Shown here piece after piece: positions 1 through 10,562 of a DNA stretch of 64,000 nt. The notes below the pieces were generated by a model. That model made no database searches. It saw nothing but the letters and a program-made list of their open reading frames with translations, and was not told the DNA's origin. The stretch covers positions 2,728,001-2,792,000 of the forward strand of contig OX442316.1 of assembly GCA_949358305.1 (NCBI GenBank), given 5' to 3'. A program made the position numbers and the translations under genes. The DNA comes from Strigamia acuminata (taxonomy: Eukaryota; Arthropoda; Chilopoda; Geophilomorpha; Linotaeniidae). Within the stretch, counting starts at the first letter, position 1. Each line of letters begins with the position of its first letter.

Positions 1-3000
1 CCTCAACACATACTCTTTGCGTTGAAAATTCTACCAACAATATGGAATGTGCGTCTGCACTGTTGGCACCATCTGGTTCAACCCCTTTGGCTGTTGGGTT
101 GATATTTCTTTTTGCTTATTCCGTATGTAATGTTGGTAATGTTGCAATCTATATCATTGGGACTGCTTTTTTCGATGACAATGTCCAAAATAAAAATTCA
201 CCAATGTACATAGGCACGTATAAAAATCCTTTTTTTAGGCAGTGGCTAAGTTCATGTCTGACAAACAATAGGCGCGTTCAATTACAAATTATCAAAATCC
301 GATTACAAAAACTTCGTTATAGAATCGGCTTTTAGCTTTGAACAACTTAAATTTAACTCGTTCAAAGTAAATTTTGAGCAGGCGCAGTTCTGACTTCAAC
401 CGCTGATCTTTTCGAAATGACCGCCAGAAATCCAAAGAATCCACCCCACACCTGGATTATGAGAATCGGTGTTTCGAGAATCCAATTCTCAAAAATATGA
501 CGCGTTTTGCATCATTTCCGTCAGGGAAAACCGAGATAATTGAGAGAATCAGTTTTTCGATTTGAAATTGAACGTGCCCATTGTGATTGGTTGAGATCTA
601 GTTAAGTCGGTTCGTTCCCCCAACTCACGGTTTCTCAGAGATTTAATATTTTTTTACTTGACCCCTTCCACAAACCTAACCTTATCCGTTTTTAGCAACA
701 TGACTGAACCGAGTATTTTCATCAATGTATCTCAATGCATCTCTCAACCAATCAGTGCGTCATGAAAATTTACATTCATGTCTAGAGACCGGATAAATGC
801 ATAAATGCATACAAATAATTTTTATTCAATAAAAAGCCGAAATTGGCGATAAATGCATATTTCGAAAAAATCAAAAATAAGTGCACAAATCACCACTTTT
901 CCGAAAAAAAAATGGCGATTATGACGTCTTTTTACGATACGTAACGTGTACATATCAATTTTTGTCTTTTTTTAAGAAGCATATTGTGTACGTTTCATGT
1001 ACGTTTCATGTATACGTATGATTTGCGTTCAGAACTGAGGACTTCGCCAAACACAGAAACCAGGGAAAGTCACTAAATGTGTGAAATAAACAAATTAAAA
1101 AATTAAAAAATAGAAAAGAATGAATTATAATTACTAATTATAATGCATTTACATCAAGAACACTTAGAAATGGTATTAAGTTGTTATTTAACACCTTATT
1201 TCAATCGAATAAATTATTTTATCTTGCCTATTTTTATTTTTATTTTGCATAAAATGGAATTTTTAGTGCATATTTTATGCATATAAACCAAATTTTATTT
1301 TGCATAAAATGGAATTTTTAGTGCATATTTTATGCATATAAACCAAATTTAATTTTGCATAAATATCCAGTGTCTATTCATGTCGAACATAAACGTAGCC
1401 ACTTTGTTTTTATAATAAAGAAACAATAACAATTTGTTTTCTGTTTTTCTTACAGCGTTGATGTGCAGTATCCGCACGGTCGGTCCAATATTTGGTTCTT
1501 TTCTCAGTACACTTTGTCTTGCAATATATGTTAATCCAAATAGTAATATCAAATTGAAGATTTAGTGTAGTTTGGTAACGACATATTCTGTATCTATCTT
1601 CTAAATCTTTTTACATTTTTCAGCAACCCCTTGGTTCGATAATCGTGATTCCCGTTGGGTCGGTGCTTGGTGGTTGGGGTATGTGATTATGGGTGCGCTT
1701 GCCTTTCTCTGTGCCTTTTTGATTGCTCAATTCCCCCGCCGTCTGCCATCCAACAAACTCACACCAGCGATGAAGATGGAGTTGGAAGAACGAAAAGCAA
1801 TGGCAAATGGAGATAGAACTACAGAAGAAGATAAAAATCCAAATACAATTCCATCTTTTAAGGGTGACTAATTTTATGCTACAATATGTACAGTACAAAT
1901 ACCTCATGATAATTTATTGCAGAGATGATTCCTGGTGTTCAAAGAATTTCGAGCAACCTGTTGATTTGGTTGCGGATATTCGGCGATAGTTTTGCATGGT
2001 TTGGAATACAAGGTTTTATGATGTACTTGCCCAAGTATTTAGAACATGAGTTTCACATAACAGCGTCACAAGCAAGCATTTGGACAGGTAATGATTGATT
2101 AAATTAATTAAAATTATGTATAAATGTATTTTCGATTAATTCACACAAGGAACTGCATTTTTGCTTCCGTCTGTGGTTGGTGATCTTGTCGTTGGGTTTC
2201 TCATACAGCGTTATCAACCAACGACCAAAAAATTAGCTGCCATCTTAGTCGTTGGCAAAACACTACATGCCATTATAATGGCCGTTCTTCCAGCTTTGCA
2301 GTGCAAAAACACCGTTATATTAGGAAGTGGTAGCAAGTACGCATTCAAAAAGTCGTGTTTTAAGTGTTTTAGGTGTTTGTGTTTTGGTTTTGCGACATCA
2401 CTTCTGTTTTGTACCTAGAATTCCTACATGTGGTGAAGCATTTTGCGATTGTTCGGAAGCGGTCTTTTCGCCAATTTGTGGTGCCGATGGTCAGTCGTAT
2501 TACTCCGCTTGCCACGCCGGTTGTGGCAGTTTGAACGGTCTAGGAGATAACGTACGGAATGAAAGTCCTTGTTATGTGTAATTTTTATTTTCGATTTATT
2601 TCCAGGAATCGTTTCTCACCAACTGCTCATGTATTTTGAATGGAGGATTTGCTTCTGCGTCAACGTGTGAAATTGAGTGTCCACAAAAAATTGGATATTT
2701 GTTACTGGTGGCAATTAGTAAATTATGCTTGTCCATTGAAGTCGTTGCAGGAGTCCTATTCGTGTTAAGGTAGATAAGTCAACACTGGTCCATCTCCTTT
2801 AGACCAATCTAAATGAATACTTTAGACTGGCTTAAATTAGATAATCCAGGGTATACGACTTTACGAATGCAGCTACTAATCAGTTTGTTTGCTGCCAGGT
2901 GTGTTGAACCTCGAGATAAGACGATCGCCACAGCATTCATGTGTATCACTGTAGGAATATTAAGTAACAATATTCAGTATAATAAAATAATTATAAAATC

Positions 3001-3280
3001 TCATGTTTTTCTGTTTCTAACAGACTTCATCCCAAGTCCAATCGTTTTTGCTGCTCTCGTTGATAGCACTTGCGATGTGTGGGGTGAACAATGTGGCCGC
3101 GTCGGTGCCTGTAATGTGTACAACATGGATTCACTTCGTGCAGTGATGCACTTTCTTCCCGCTGGTTTGATTGGCGTGTCTGCATTTTGGGACACGTTGT
3201 TCTGGTGGTTTTCCAAAAACAGAGTAAAGTTGTTCCAAGACGACCACAATGTTCAAGTGACAAATGGGAATTTGCAATAA
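1..3280 (+). CDS. Organic anion transporting polypeptide (OATP/SLCO), 3' nine exons
   Basis: Multi-pass plasma-membrane carrier for organic anions; the 5' end lies outside the window. Exons: <1-213, 1456-1542, 1624-1863, 1923-2087, 2150-2336, 2419-2551, 2606-2769, 2899-2963, 3024-3280; every junction keeps phase. Family landmarks are FFDDNVQNKNSPMYI, the DSRWVGAWWLGY stretch, the GFLIQR loop, a Kazal-like cysteine cluster (CGEAFCDCSEAVFSPICG) in the large extracellular loop, and a FIPSPIVFAAL...C...CG terminal region. Intron 1 appears to start with GC (gcacgt at 214), because the nearby GT would break frame. The last exon and its flank are re-used three times downstream. No stop or frameshift is seen, so this looks like the functional parent gene. 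Confidence 0.95.
214..1455. other. OATP intron 1 with dispersed and tandem repeats
   Basis: Long intron, unlike the 50-80 bp introns downstream. Bases about 455-580 match a second copy at about 55490-55612 (shared stretch: a variant of 'cgtggattatgagaatc', then 'tgcatcatttccgtc'), so this is a dispersed repeat family. Bases 1242-1365 hold about 2.2 copies of a 55-bp unit starting attttgcataaaatgg. No coding potential recognised. Confidence 0.6.
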
Positions 3281-4771
3281 TTATCTACCAACTAATTTAC
3301 CGAATAAAAATAAAAATTCGTTAATAATTAAAAATTGACATTGCTGATCTGGTTGTTACGTTTCTTTGTTGGTACGGTGTATTAACAATCGTCGATTACG
3401 ACGTGGTTGGTTGTGATTTCGCACAAATTTGGATGTGTGGTGAAAGTTATTGTTGCATTTTTAAATAAAGAGTAACTTACGGTGTTCTGAGCTCGGTTCA
3501 TCGGGTTTCAAACGACGGCCATTGTCGACGCTAGCCTCGATCACAACCTCAAACTGTCAAGACGAAGTATCGGTAAAATTCTTTCTTGTAATTTGTACAT
3601 TTCAATTAAATTATGTACAAGACAAAAAGAGCAAATTTGGAGTGTAGTTATTAAGATTTATTTTTTTAAAAATTTTATTTCATTAGATTATTGAAGAATA
3701 CTCTCGTTAGATACCAAGTGTTGCCACAAGTTGGCGTTTTGTGTCAAAATATCGGATGTTTCATCGGTCGAATGAAGTGACTGCCGATGGTCATTTTGAC
3801 GACGGAATATTTCTAATTCCGTCGTCTTCTATTTTAAAATTTAAAAAAATAAAAACTACGAAAATACAAGTTTAAATTTGATTTCGCCCGGGATCGAACC
3901 GCTACGCTACGAAAACACCTCTTCTCTCTTGTCTATTTACACTTTTGATGTAATTTAAAAAAAAAAATTATCATTACTAATTTTTTAAATAAATAAACGA
4001 CAAAAATTAAAAATATGTTTGTTTTTCCGCCTTACTTAAATATTATCTTGATCCATGGACTCCATTCTCAGTCCGCGGGAGCACCTTGTGACAACGTTTG
4101 TTGTTATTTCTTTTCTTTTCTGTTTCCTCTCTTCCACTTACAAGTATGACCGATAAAAGTGTCCTAATTGAGGATTAGCTTGGTTGCCTCAATATTTTTA
4201 GGTTACAAAGCTGAGTTACAATGCTGAGTAGACTAATGTTTCAGACCTTTTTTCTCAGTAAAAAATAATTTTTTCAAGAACAGTTCTAGACTAATTAGAT
4301 GCTGCTCTACAACTTTCTAATTCACGTTTTTTGCTCTATCTGTCACGGTTCTCAAGTTACAATATGGATGACCTTGAAGATGACTTCTGAGGTCAAGTTG
4401 GATGTCATAATTGAATTCCCCCGGCATACTACCCTTACAATAATTTTGCTGAATCAACATTTAGAACAGTTTGGGAATTATTTACATAGAATCAGACTTT
4501 CTGACCACCCTGTATACTTATTACCGTAGACAAGATCACGACAACGTCACTTTGGCTTTTGAAAGACTTTAATTTCCCTTTTGTTTGAATTTTGCTTACA
4601 AGTTGGTTTTTATAGCTGGAGACATTCCAACAGTCAGTATAGTCTAATGTGCCTCATTGCATCGTGAATTTGAAAGTAAAATAATTTAATCATGTTCAAT
4701 GACATCACATCAAGTCACATTTTCATAATCGTAAGGGAGGAGTTATGTCAAAGAGTTAGGTATTGCTCTAA
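3281..4771. other. OATP 3' flank and intergenic spacer
   Basis: Bases 3281-3840 are the OATP 3' untranslated and flanking block. It recurs after the duplicated OATP exon (8208-8770) and in part downstream of importin copies C and D (24520-24676 and 38150-38398). From about 4540 the conserved importin 5' block begins (gactttaatttcccttttg). Between 3960 and 4540 nothing was recognised. Confidence 0.6.
3882..3916 (-). pseudogene. Truncated tRNA-Val remnant
   Basis: Read on the minus strand, both acceptor arms (gttttcg and cgaaa) and the T arm (ggttcgatcccgggc) match the intact tRNA-Val at 38399-38471. The anticodon arm and the variable region are deleted, so it cannot be a working tRNA. It marks the end of one array unit. 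Confidence 0.75.
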
Positions 4772-4774
4772 TAA

Positions 4775-5156
4775 GGGGCCGTCCATAAATTACGTAACGC
4801 TGATTTAACGATTTTTACCCCCTCCCCCCCCTTGTAACTAGGTCGTAACAAATCCACAAACCCCCCCTAGAATATTACGTAACAAAACTCACTACCCCCC
4901 CCCCCCCAAAAAAAATTTGATACAAGCTTATAATACAAAATTTTACACAATTTTAAAATTTTTTACAAAAATTTTCAAAAATTTTCAAAAATTTTTAAAA
5001 AATTTTAAAAATTTTTGAAAATGTTAAAAAAAATTTTGTTACGTAACAGTATTAAGACCCCCCCCCCCTTCCCGTCGTAACAACCCGCAACCCGTAACAA
5101 AATTTGAAACCCCCTCCCCCCCCCCTCCAGGCGTTACGTAATTTATGGACGGCCCC
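4775..5156. mobile_element. 382-bp MITE with 26-bp inverted repeats
   Basis: Termini ggggccgtccataaattacg... and its reverse complement at the other end are perfect over about 26 bp. TAA flanks both sides (4772-4774 and 5157-5159). There is no open reading frame; the interior has C-runs and A/T-rich sequence. It is inserted in the 5' flank of importin copy A, which explains why that flank is about 380 bp longer than in copies C and D. Confidence 0.85.
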
Positions 5157-5344
5157 TAAAACATTACGCAACAATCTTGAAATTAACAATACATAATCCC
5201 TAGCAACCCAATCGGTTACAAAAATTTTCAGTAAAATAATGTCTTTTATTTTCTTTTGATTCCAAGCCCAAATTTAGAAGTACTCGTAACAACATAGTAT
5301 GTAATATTGTAATAATATGGGAGATATATTTTCAGTATTCCGTT

Positions 5345-7315
5345 ATGAATGAAGAGACCGTGGAGCTGATGAGAAGAAGTAAAAGTGTACCGGTATTGAA
5401 ACAAAGCAATGTGCCGGAAACAGACACCGACAAAGATGAAACTGCGCAAATTGACACGACAGACGGAGACGAAGATTGGATAGACGTAGAAGAAACTGAC
5501 GAAGACGAAACTGACAAAGGATTTAACGACCCCAGTTTGGAGACAATAGTTTTAAACGCGAGCAGTAATGAACCAGCCGTGCAATTGCGTGCTGTGCAAG
5601 CTCTTAGAAAGCTTTTATCCAAAGATAGAAAACCTCTTCTACAAGAAATAGACGATTCGATTCAATCCGGAATACTCCCGATTTTAGTTCATAGTTTAGA
5701 ATGCCACGAAAAGTAAAACAAATAAAATAAAATACGATCTAATGAAACATGCTCGTTAAATTAAATTTCAATTTTAGTGAATCCCTTCAATTCGAAGCTG
5801 CGTGGGCATTGACAAATATCGCAGGTGGCACGTCGCAACAGACGCAAGCGGTCGTAAACGCAGGTATTACTAGTATAAAACGTGTTTTACCAACACATTT
5901 TGAATGATTTTGAATCCAATTCTCAATCTGACTTAGGAGCGGTGCCACTATTCGTACAGCTTTTACATTCTCCGCACCAGAAGGTGCGCACTAGCAAACA
6001 TTATTGGAGATGGACCCGGGTTACGAGACTATGTTCTTTCTTTGGGTGTAGTTCAGCCGTTACTATTCTTCATATATGCCCAAATTCCCATTTCACTTCT
6101 ACGCAACGTAACACGTGTCATATGGAACTTGTGTCGCAAAAATTGGTATTTTGATCCGAGCCTTCCTGCCAAAACTATAAACGAGATTCTTCCCGCCTTG
6201 TGCGTACTAATTCGTCATACTGATGTTAATGTAACTAAAATTAACGACGTAATTTTTTCTCAGATTCTAGTAGACACTGTTTCTGCTTTGTCATATTTGA
6301 CCGATGAAGATAATGAGCGGATTCAAATGGTCATAGACTGCGATGTCGTTAAGCACCTTGTACCACTCCTAAGTCATGAAAACGTCAAAGTAAAGGTATT
6401 GGTAGCTTTTTTTTAAATGCAAAATTGGTTAAACTTCGCTAAACCTTTGTAACTTTTTATTCCATCAGACAGCGGCACTTCGGGCATTAGTAAGCATTGT
6501 GACTGGTAGTGACGAACAGACGCAAGTTGTTTTAAATTGTAGCGCGTTGTCTCATTTTCCAACCCTACTCACGCATCAGAGTTTGAAAATCAATAACGTG
6601 AACAATTAAATTGATTTCAATCAATCAATAAATATATTTTTGTTGATTTTGCTAGAACTCTCTGCGGTTTTTGTCGAGTATTACTGAGAGAAATCAGCAA
6701 CAAGTGCAGGCAGTTATTGATGCGGATCTGATTCCTTTAATAATTTATCATTTAGGAAAGGTGAGAGAAACAGTGATTTCCATTAGCGATGTAATTAATG
6801 TGTTTGAAATGTTGGCAGGGGAACATCCAAACACAACGGAAAGCCGCTTGGGCCATCAGCAACCTAACATTCAGCGGTAACCAAAACCAGATTGCATATT
6901 TGATACAGGAAGAAGTGATACGGCCCTTCTGCAGTCTACTCAACTGTAAAGACGATTACGTGATTCGAGTTGTCTTGGGTGGAATTATGAATATTCTCCG
7001 GAGGGCTGAACACCAGTTAGATGCAATTTGTACCACGATCGAGAAATGTGGCGGCAAGTTGCGAAGTTATAAAGTAGCAACTGAATGATTAACATTACTT
7101 CGTTTTTAACAGGTTTGGACACAATAGAAGAGCTTCAAAATCATCAGAATTACGAGATATATAGATTATCATACGATATAATAGATCACTATTTCTCTGA
7201 AGAGGTGAGAACGATTTTTGAAGTTTTGAAACCATAAAATTGATGTAATTTTTTTTCTACAAATCGTTTGTAGGCGGATGAGGATCCTGCTCCAATTCCG
7301 AACGCTACTGAATAA
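5345..7315 (+). pseudogene. Importin-alpha-like copy A (KPNA3/4 type), frameshifted
   Basis: Nine exons: 5345-5712, 5778-5863, 5937-6230, 6264-6395, 6469-6597, 6656-6760, 6819-7053, 7113-7204, 7274-7315. Armadillo signatures include [40 protein letters not shown] and [10 protein letters not shown]. Exon 3 has a net 17-bp loss after SPHQ (at about 5981), which shifts the frame and ends it at 6154 inside the exon. All other exons keep length and phase. A cryptic splice at cagaag|gtgcgc is conceivable but would still drop repeats. The N-terminus lacks the basic half of the IBB domain. Probably a young pseudogene; a truncated ARM 1-3 protein is possible. Confidence 0.85.
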
Positions 7316-7496
7316 GGGTTTCCGTTTGATCCGAGTATAAGGATTCCAACTGACAATTGAAAAGAAAAATAATAAAACTAAATTAACTTTTTTTTGTGTA
7401 CAAATTAAAAGAAAAATAATTTGGCAACTGAATAAACTTATTTTTAAAAACCATTATAATTTTACTTTAATCATGTTTCGTTCTTGTGCGATAAAT

Positions 7497-7880
7497 TTCT
7501 GTAAAAATTCTAAAAATTCCTAAAAAAAATTCTGTAAAAATTCTAAAAATTCCTGTAAAAATTCTAAAAATTCCTGTAAAAATTCTAAAAATTCCTGTAA
7601 AAATTCTAAAAATTCTTGTAAAAATTCTAAAAATTTCTGTAAAAAATATAATTTTACTTTAATCATGTTTCGTTCTTGCGCGATAAATTTCTGTAAAAAT
7701 TCTAAAAATTCCTAAAAAAAATTCTGTAAAAATTCTAAAAATTCCTGTAAAAATTCTAAAAATTCCTGTAAAAATTCTAAAAATTCTTGTAAAAATTCTA
7801 AAAATTCTTGTAAAAATTCTAAAAATTTCTGTAAAAAATATAAAAATTCCTGTAAAAATTATGAAAATTCCTGTGTCACT
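7497..7880. repeat. 21-bp minisatellite (ctgtaaaaattctaaaaattc)
   Basis: About 18 imperfect copies of a 21-bp unit, in two blocks separated by a repeated segment (taatcatgtttcgttcttg). The same unit family precedes the OATP exon copies at 9748 and 19848, so it seems to be a constant part of the duplication unit between importin 3' end and OATP exon. Confidence 0.85.
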
Positions 7881-7953
7881 TTAGGAAAATTCATTAACAA
7901 TATTCAGTATAATAAAATAAATATAAAATCTCATGTTTTTCTGTTTCTCACAG

Positions 7954-8207
7954 ACTTCATCCCATCTCCAATCGTTTTTGCTGCTCTTGTTGTTGGCACT
8001 TGCGATGTTTGGGGTAAACAATGTGGCCGCGCCGGTGCCTGTAATATGTACAACATGGATTCACTTCGTGCAGTGCTGCACTTTCTTCCCGCTGCTTTGA
8101 TTGGCGTGTCTGCATTTTGGGACACGCTGTTCTGGTGGTTTTCCAAAAACAGAGTAGAGTTGTTCCAAGACGACCACAAAGTTCAAGTGACAAATGGAAA
8201 TTCGTAA
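7954..8207 (+). pseudogene. Orphan duplicate of the OATP last exon
   Basis: Nearly identical to 3024-3280, with acceptor, stop and preceding intron tail (from about 7890) retained, but no upstream OATP exons are nearby. It reads FIPSPIVFAAL then CGRAGACNMYNMDSLRAV to a stop. Without a promoter or the other exons it should not make a transporter. It could act only as an alternative 3' exon for read-through OATP transcripts. Confidence 0.9.
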
Positions 8208-9362
8208 TAATTTTCAACCAACTAATTTACCGAATAAAAATAAAAATTCGTCATTAATTAAAAATTGAATTAACTGATGTGGTTGTTGCGTTTCTTTGTT
8301 GGTACGGTGTATTAACAATCGTCGATTACGACGTGGTTGGTTGTGATTTCGCACAAATTTGGATGTGCGGTAAAAGTTATTGTTGCATTTTGAAATAAAA
8401 AGTAACTTACGGTTTTCTGAGCTCGGTTGATCGGGTTTCAAACGACGGCCATTGTCGACGCTAGCCTCGAACACAAACTCAATCCGTCAAGACGAAATAT
8501 CGGTAAAATTCTTTCTTGTAATTTGTACATTTCAATTAAATTATGTACGAGACAAAAAAAGCAAATTTGGAATGTAGTTTTTAAGATTTATTTTTTTTAA
8601 ATTTTATTTCATTAGATTATTGAAGAATACTCTCGTTAGATACCAAGTGTTGCCACAAGTTGGCGTTTTGTGTCAAAATATCGGATGTTAGTGTCAAAAT
8701 GTTTCATCAGTCGAATGAAGTGACTGCCGATGGTCATTTTGATGACGAAATATTATAATTCCGTCTTCTTCTATTTTAAAATTTAACAAGTAAAACAAAA
8801 AACTAGGTTTTTGAAAAAGGGTTTTATGCTGTATCCCTGCGAAATTGGAATCCAGAATAAAAATTTGGCAATTGACAGATCATTTTTTAGCAAATAAAAA
8901 AAAACTAAAGTTCAGATCAAAAAATTGTTGGCACCCTTTGAAAGAGCGGCAAATTCTGCACAGGAAACATATTTTAAATATTCTAATCGGTTCATTTTTC
9001 ATATTTTTGGTTTTTTTATGGTCGAATACAAATTTCCCACTAAATTTGCCATGCGGTCGCTGGCTACAATCGTAAAAAAACGTGCTTTTTCTTTACCGAA
9101 TCAAAAGAAAAAATATACAGGCTTGTGCAGAATGCAATTTCGAATCGAATAAGCCTGGTTTCAGAAGTTTTAAATCCTTTTTAGTACCGAAAACATCAAA
9201 ATTCGTATCGGGCGAACATTTTGGCATCCATTAAAAAACACGGGTTCCGCCAGGTGGCGCTCCGGTATGCTTACAATTTGCCGTAAATCAGAGTTTTCAG
9301 CATTCGTACTTCCAGTCCACAGCGCTTAAAAATTAGTCTTTTTTTTCTTTTCTGTTATTATA
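8208..9362. other. Duplicated OATP 3' flank, then unassigned sequence
   Basis: Bases 8208-8770 duplicate 3281-3840 with few changes. Bases 8771-9362 have only short open frames and no recognisable family. A stretch near 9180-9240 is weakly reminiscent of transposase-associated zinc-finger coding sequence but carries stops. Confidence 0.5.
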
Positions 9363-9369
9363 GTGTGTG

Positions 9370-9665
9370 GAAAAATTGTAAAAATTCCTGTAAAAATTGT
9401 AAAAATTCCTGTAAAAATTGTAAAAATTCCTGTAAAAATTGTAAAAATTCCTGTAAAAATTGTAAAAATTCCTGTAAAAATTGTAAAAATTCCTGTAAAA
9501 ATTCTAAAAGTTCGAGTAAAAATTCTAAAAGTTCGAGTAAAAATTCTAAAGTTTATGTAAAAATTCTAAAAGTTCAAGTAAAAATTCTAAAAGTTCATGT
9601 AAAAATTCTAAAAGCTCCTGTAAAAAATATAAAAATTCCTGTAAAAATTATAAAAATTCCTGTGT
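9370..9665. repeat. 21-bp minisatellite, second block
   Basis: About 14 copies of tgtaaaaattgtaaaaattcc and variants. Because 21 is a multiple of three, all plus frames stay open and spell seven-residue repeats (KIVKIPV or CKNSCKN). These frames are a repeat artefact, not genes. Confidence 0.85.
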
Positions 9666-9680
9666 AACTTTAGGCAAATT

Positions 9681-9830
9681 CATTAACAATATTCAGTATA
9701 ATAAAATAATTATAAAATCTTATGTTTTTCTGTTTCTCACAGACTTCATCCCGTGTCCAATCATTTTCGTCCAATTCGTAATAATTTTCTACCAACTAAT
9801 TTAACGAATTCTCATAAAACTTCGTCATTA
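9681..9830 (+). pseudogene. OATP last-exon fragment with internal deletion
   Basis: The intron 8 tail, the acceptor and only about 25 bp of the exon are present (to about 9772). They then join directly to the exon's 3' flank (ttcgtaataattttctacc). The middle of the exon is deleted. A third footprint of OATP duplication. Confidence 0.8.
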
Positions 9831-10067
9831 ATTAAAAATTGAACTGAACGTGTTGGTTGTTGCGTTTCTTTATTAGTCGATTGTAGCGCACATCGACGAA
9901 GCAAAGGCAAAAACAGACATGGTATCGAGACTATCGGCCATTTCCGATATGTGCGTAACCGACGAGTGTGAAAAAAAAAAATTTTATTTGATAAATTTTG
10001 TTATTTTTTTCAATTTATTTGTTAGAAGATAGCAATGAAGATATTTACAGAATTGCACCAAACTCGT

Positions 10068-10075
10068 TGACGTCA
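10068..10075. promoter_or_regulatory. CRE-like palindrome tgacgtca upstream of importin copy B
   Basis: The 8-bp palindrome tgacgtca also lies about 440-480 bp upstream of importin copies C (20485) and D (29184). Here copia-1 is inserted 4 bp after it, moving it about 7 kb from the copy B start. The palindrome is the known ATF/CREB consensus; a regulatory role is inferred from conservation only. Confidence 0.35.
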
Positions 10076-10079
10076 CTTT

Positions 10080-10545
10080 TGAAGAGTTGCAATGGCCTGT
10101 GCGCTGTCGAAATAACTCGGAAACATCATTTTGGCTGGGCGGATAAATCGGACACGCGTCCGCCATCTTTTATTACAAAAGTATGTATCTTACATAAAAA
10201 CCCGGTTCGAGGCTAATCGCCCTCGATCTCAAACACAATGAAATCATAGAACAAATCATTGTTTCAATACACTGACTTGTTCTTTACAGAAAGACAAAAC
10301 TAATGGATAAAACAAACAGAACAACATAAACAATAAGTGCTCATTTGAGCAGATGACAGGTTGTGTGTGTTGTCACGTAATAGGAGTCGGTTGCGGTACA
10401 AAACCAGCATTGGGATTAAAAATCAGAATCAACCGACTGCGATACGGGACATCAACATGGCAACACACTGATTGCATTTATCCACAATATGCAATCCGAT
10501 AATCTACGCGGATGCGAGGACAAACAGGAAAACGTCAACCTAACA
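10080..10545 (-). repeat. Copia-1 3' LTR
   Basis: 466 bp, matching 16526-16991 except for a C/T difference in the acccggttc/tgagg region. Confidence 0.95.
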
Positions 10546-10562
10546 AATCCCCCTTCGTTTAG

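Noticed and set aside
8845-9152. Two plus-strand frames of about 75 codons
   Set aside because: No start context, splice logic or recognised domain; weak resemblance to a DNA-transposon zinc finger only.
7497-9665. Possible CRISPR-like array of short repeats
   Set aside because: Adjacent units with no spacers, in a eukaryotic genome; a minisatellite.
9363-9667. Open frames of 65 and 100 codons on the plus strand
   Set aside because: They are translations of the 21-bp minisatellite (KIVKIPV and CKN repeats), not genes.
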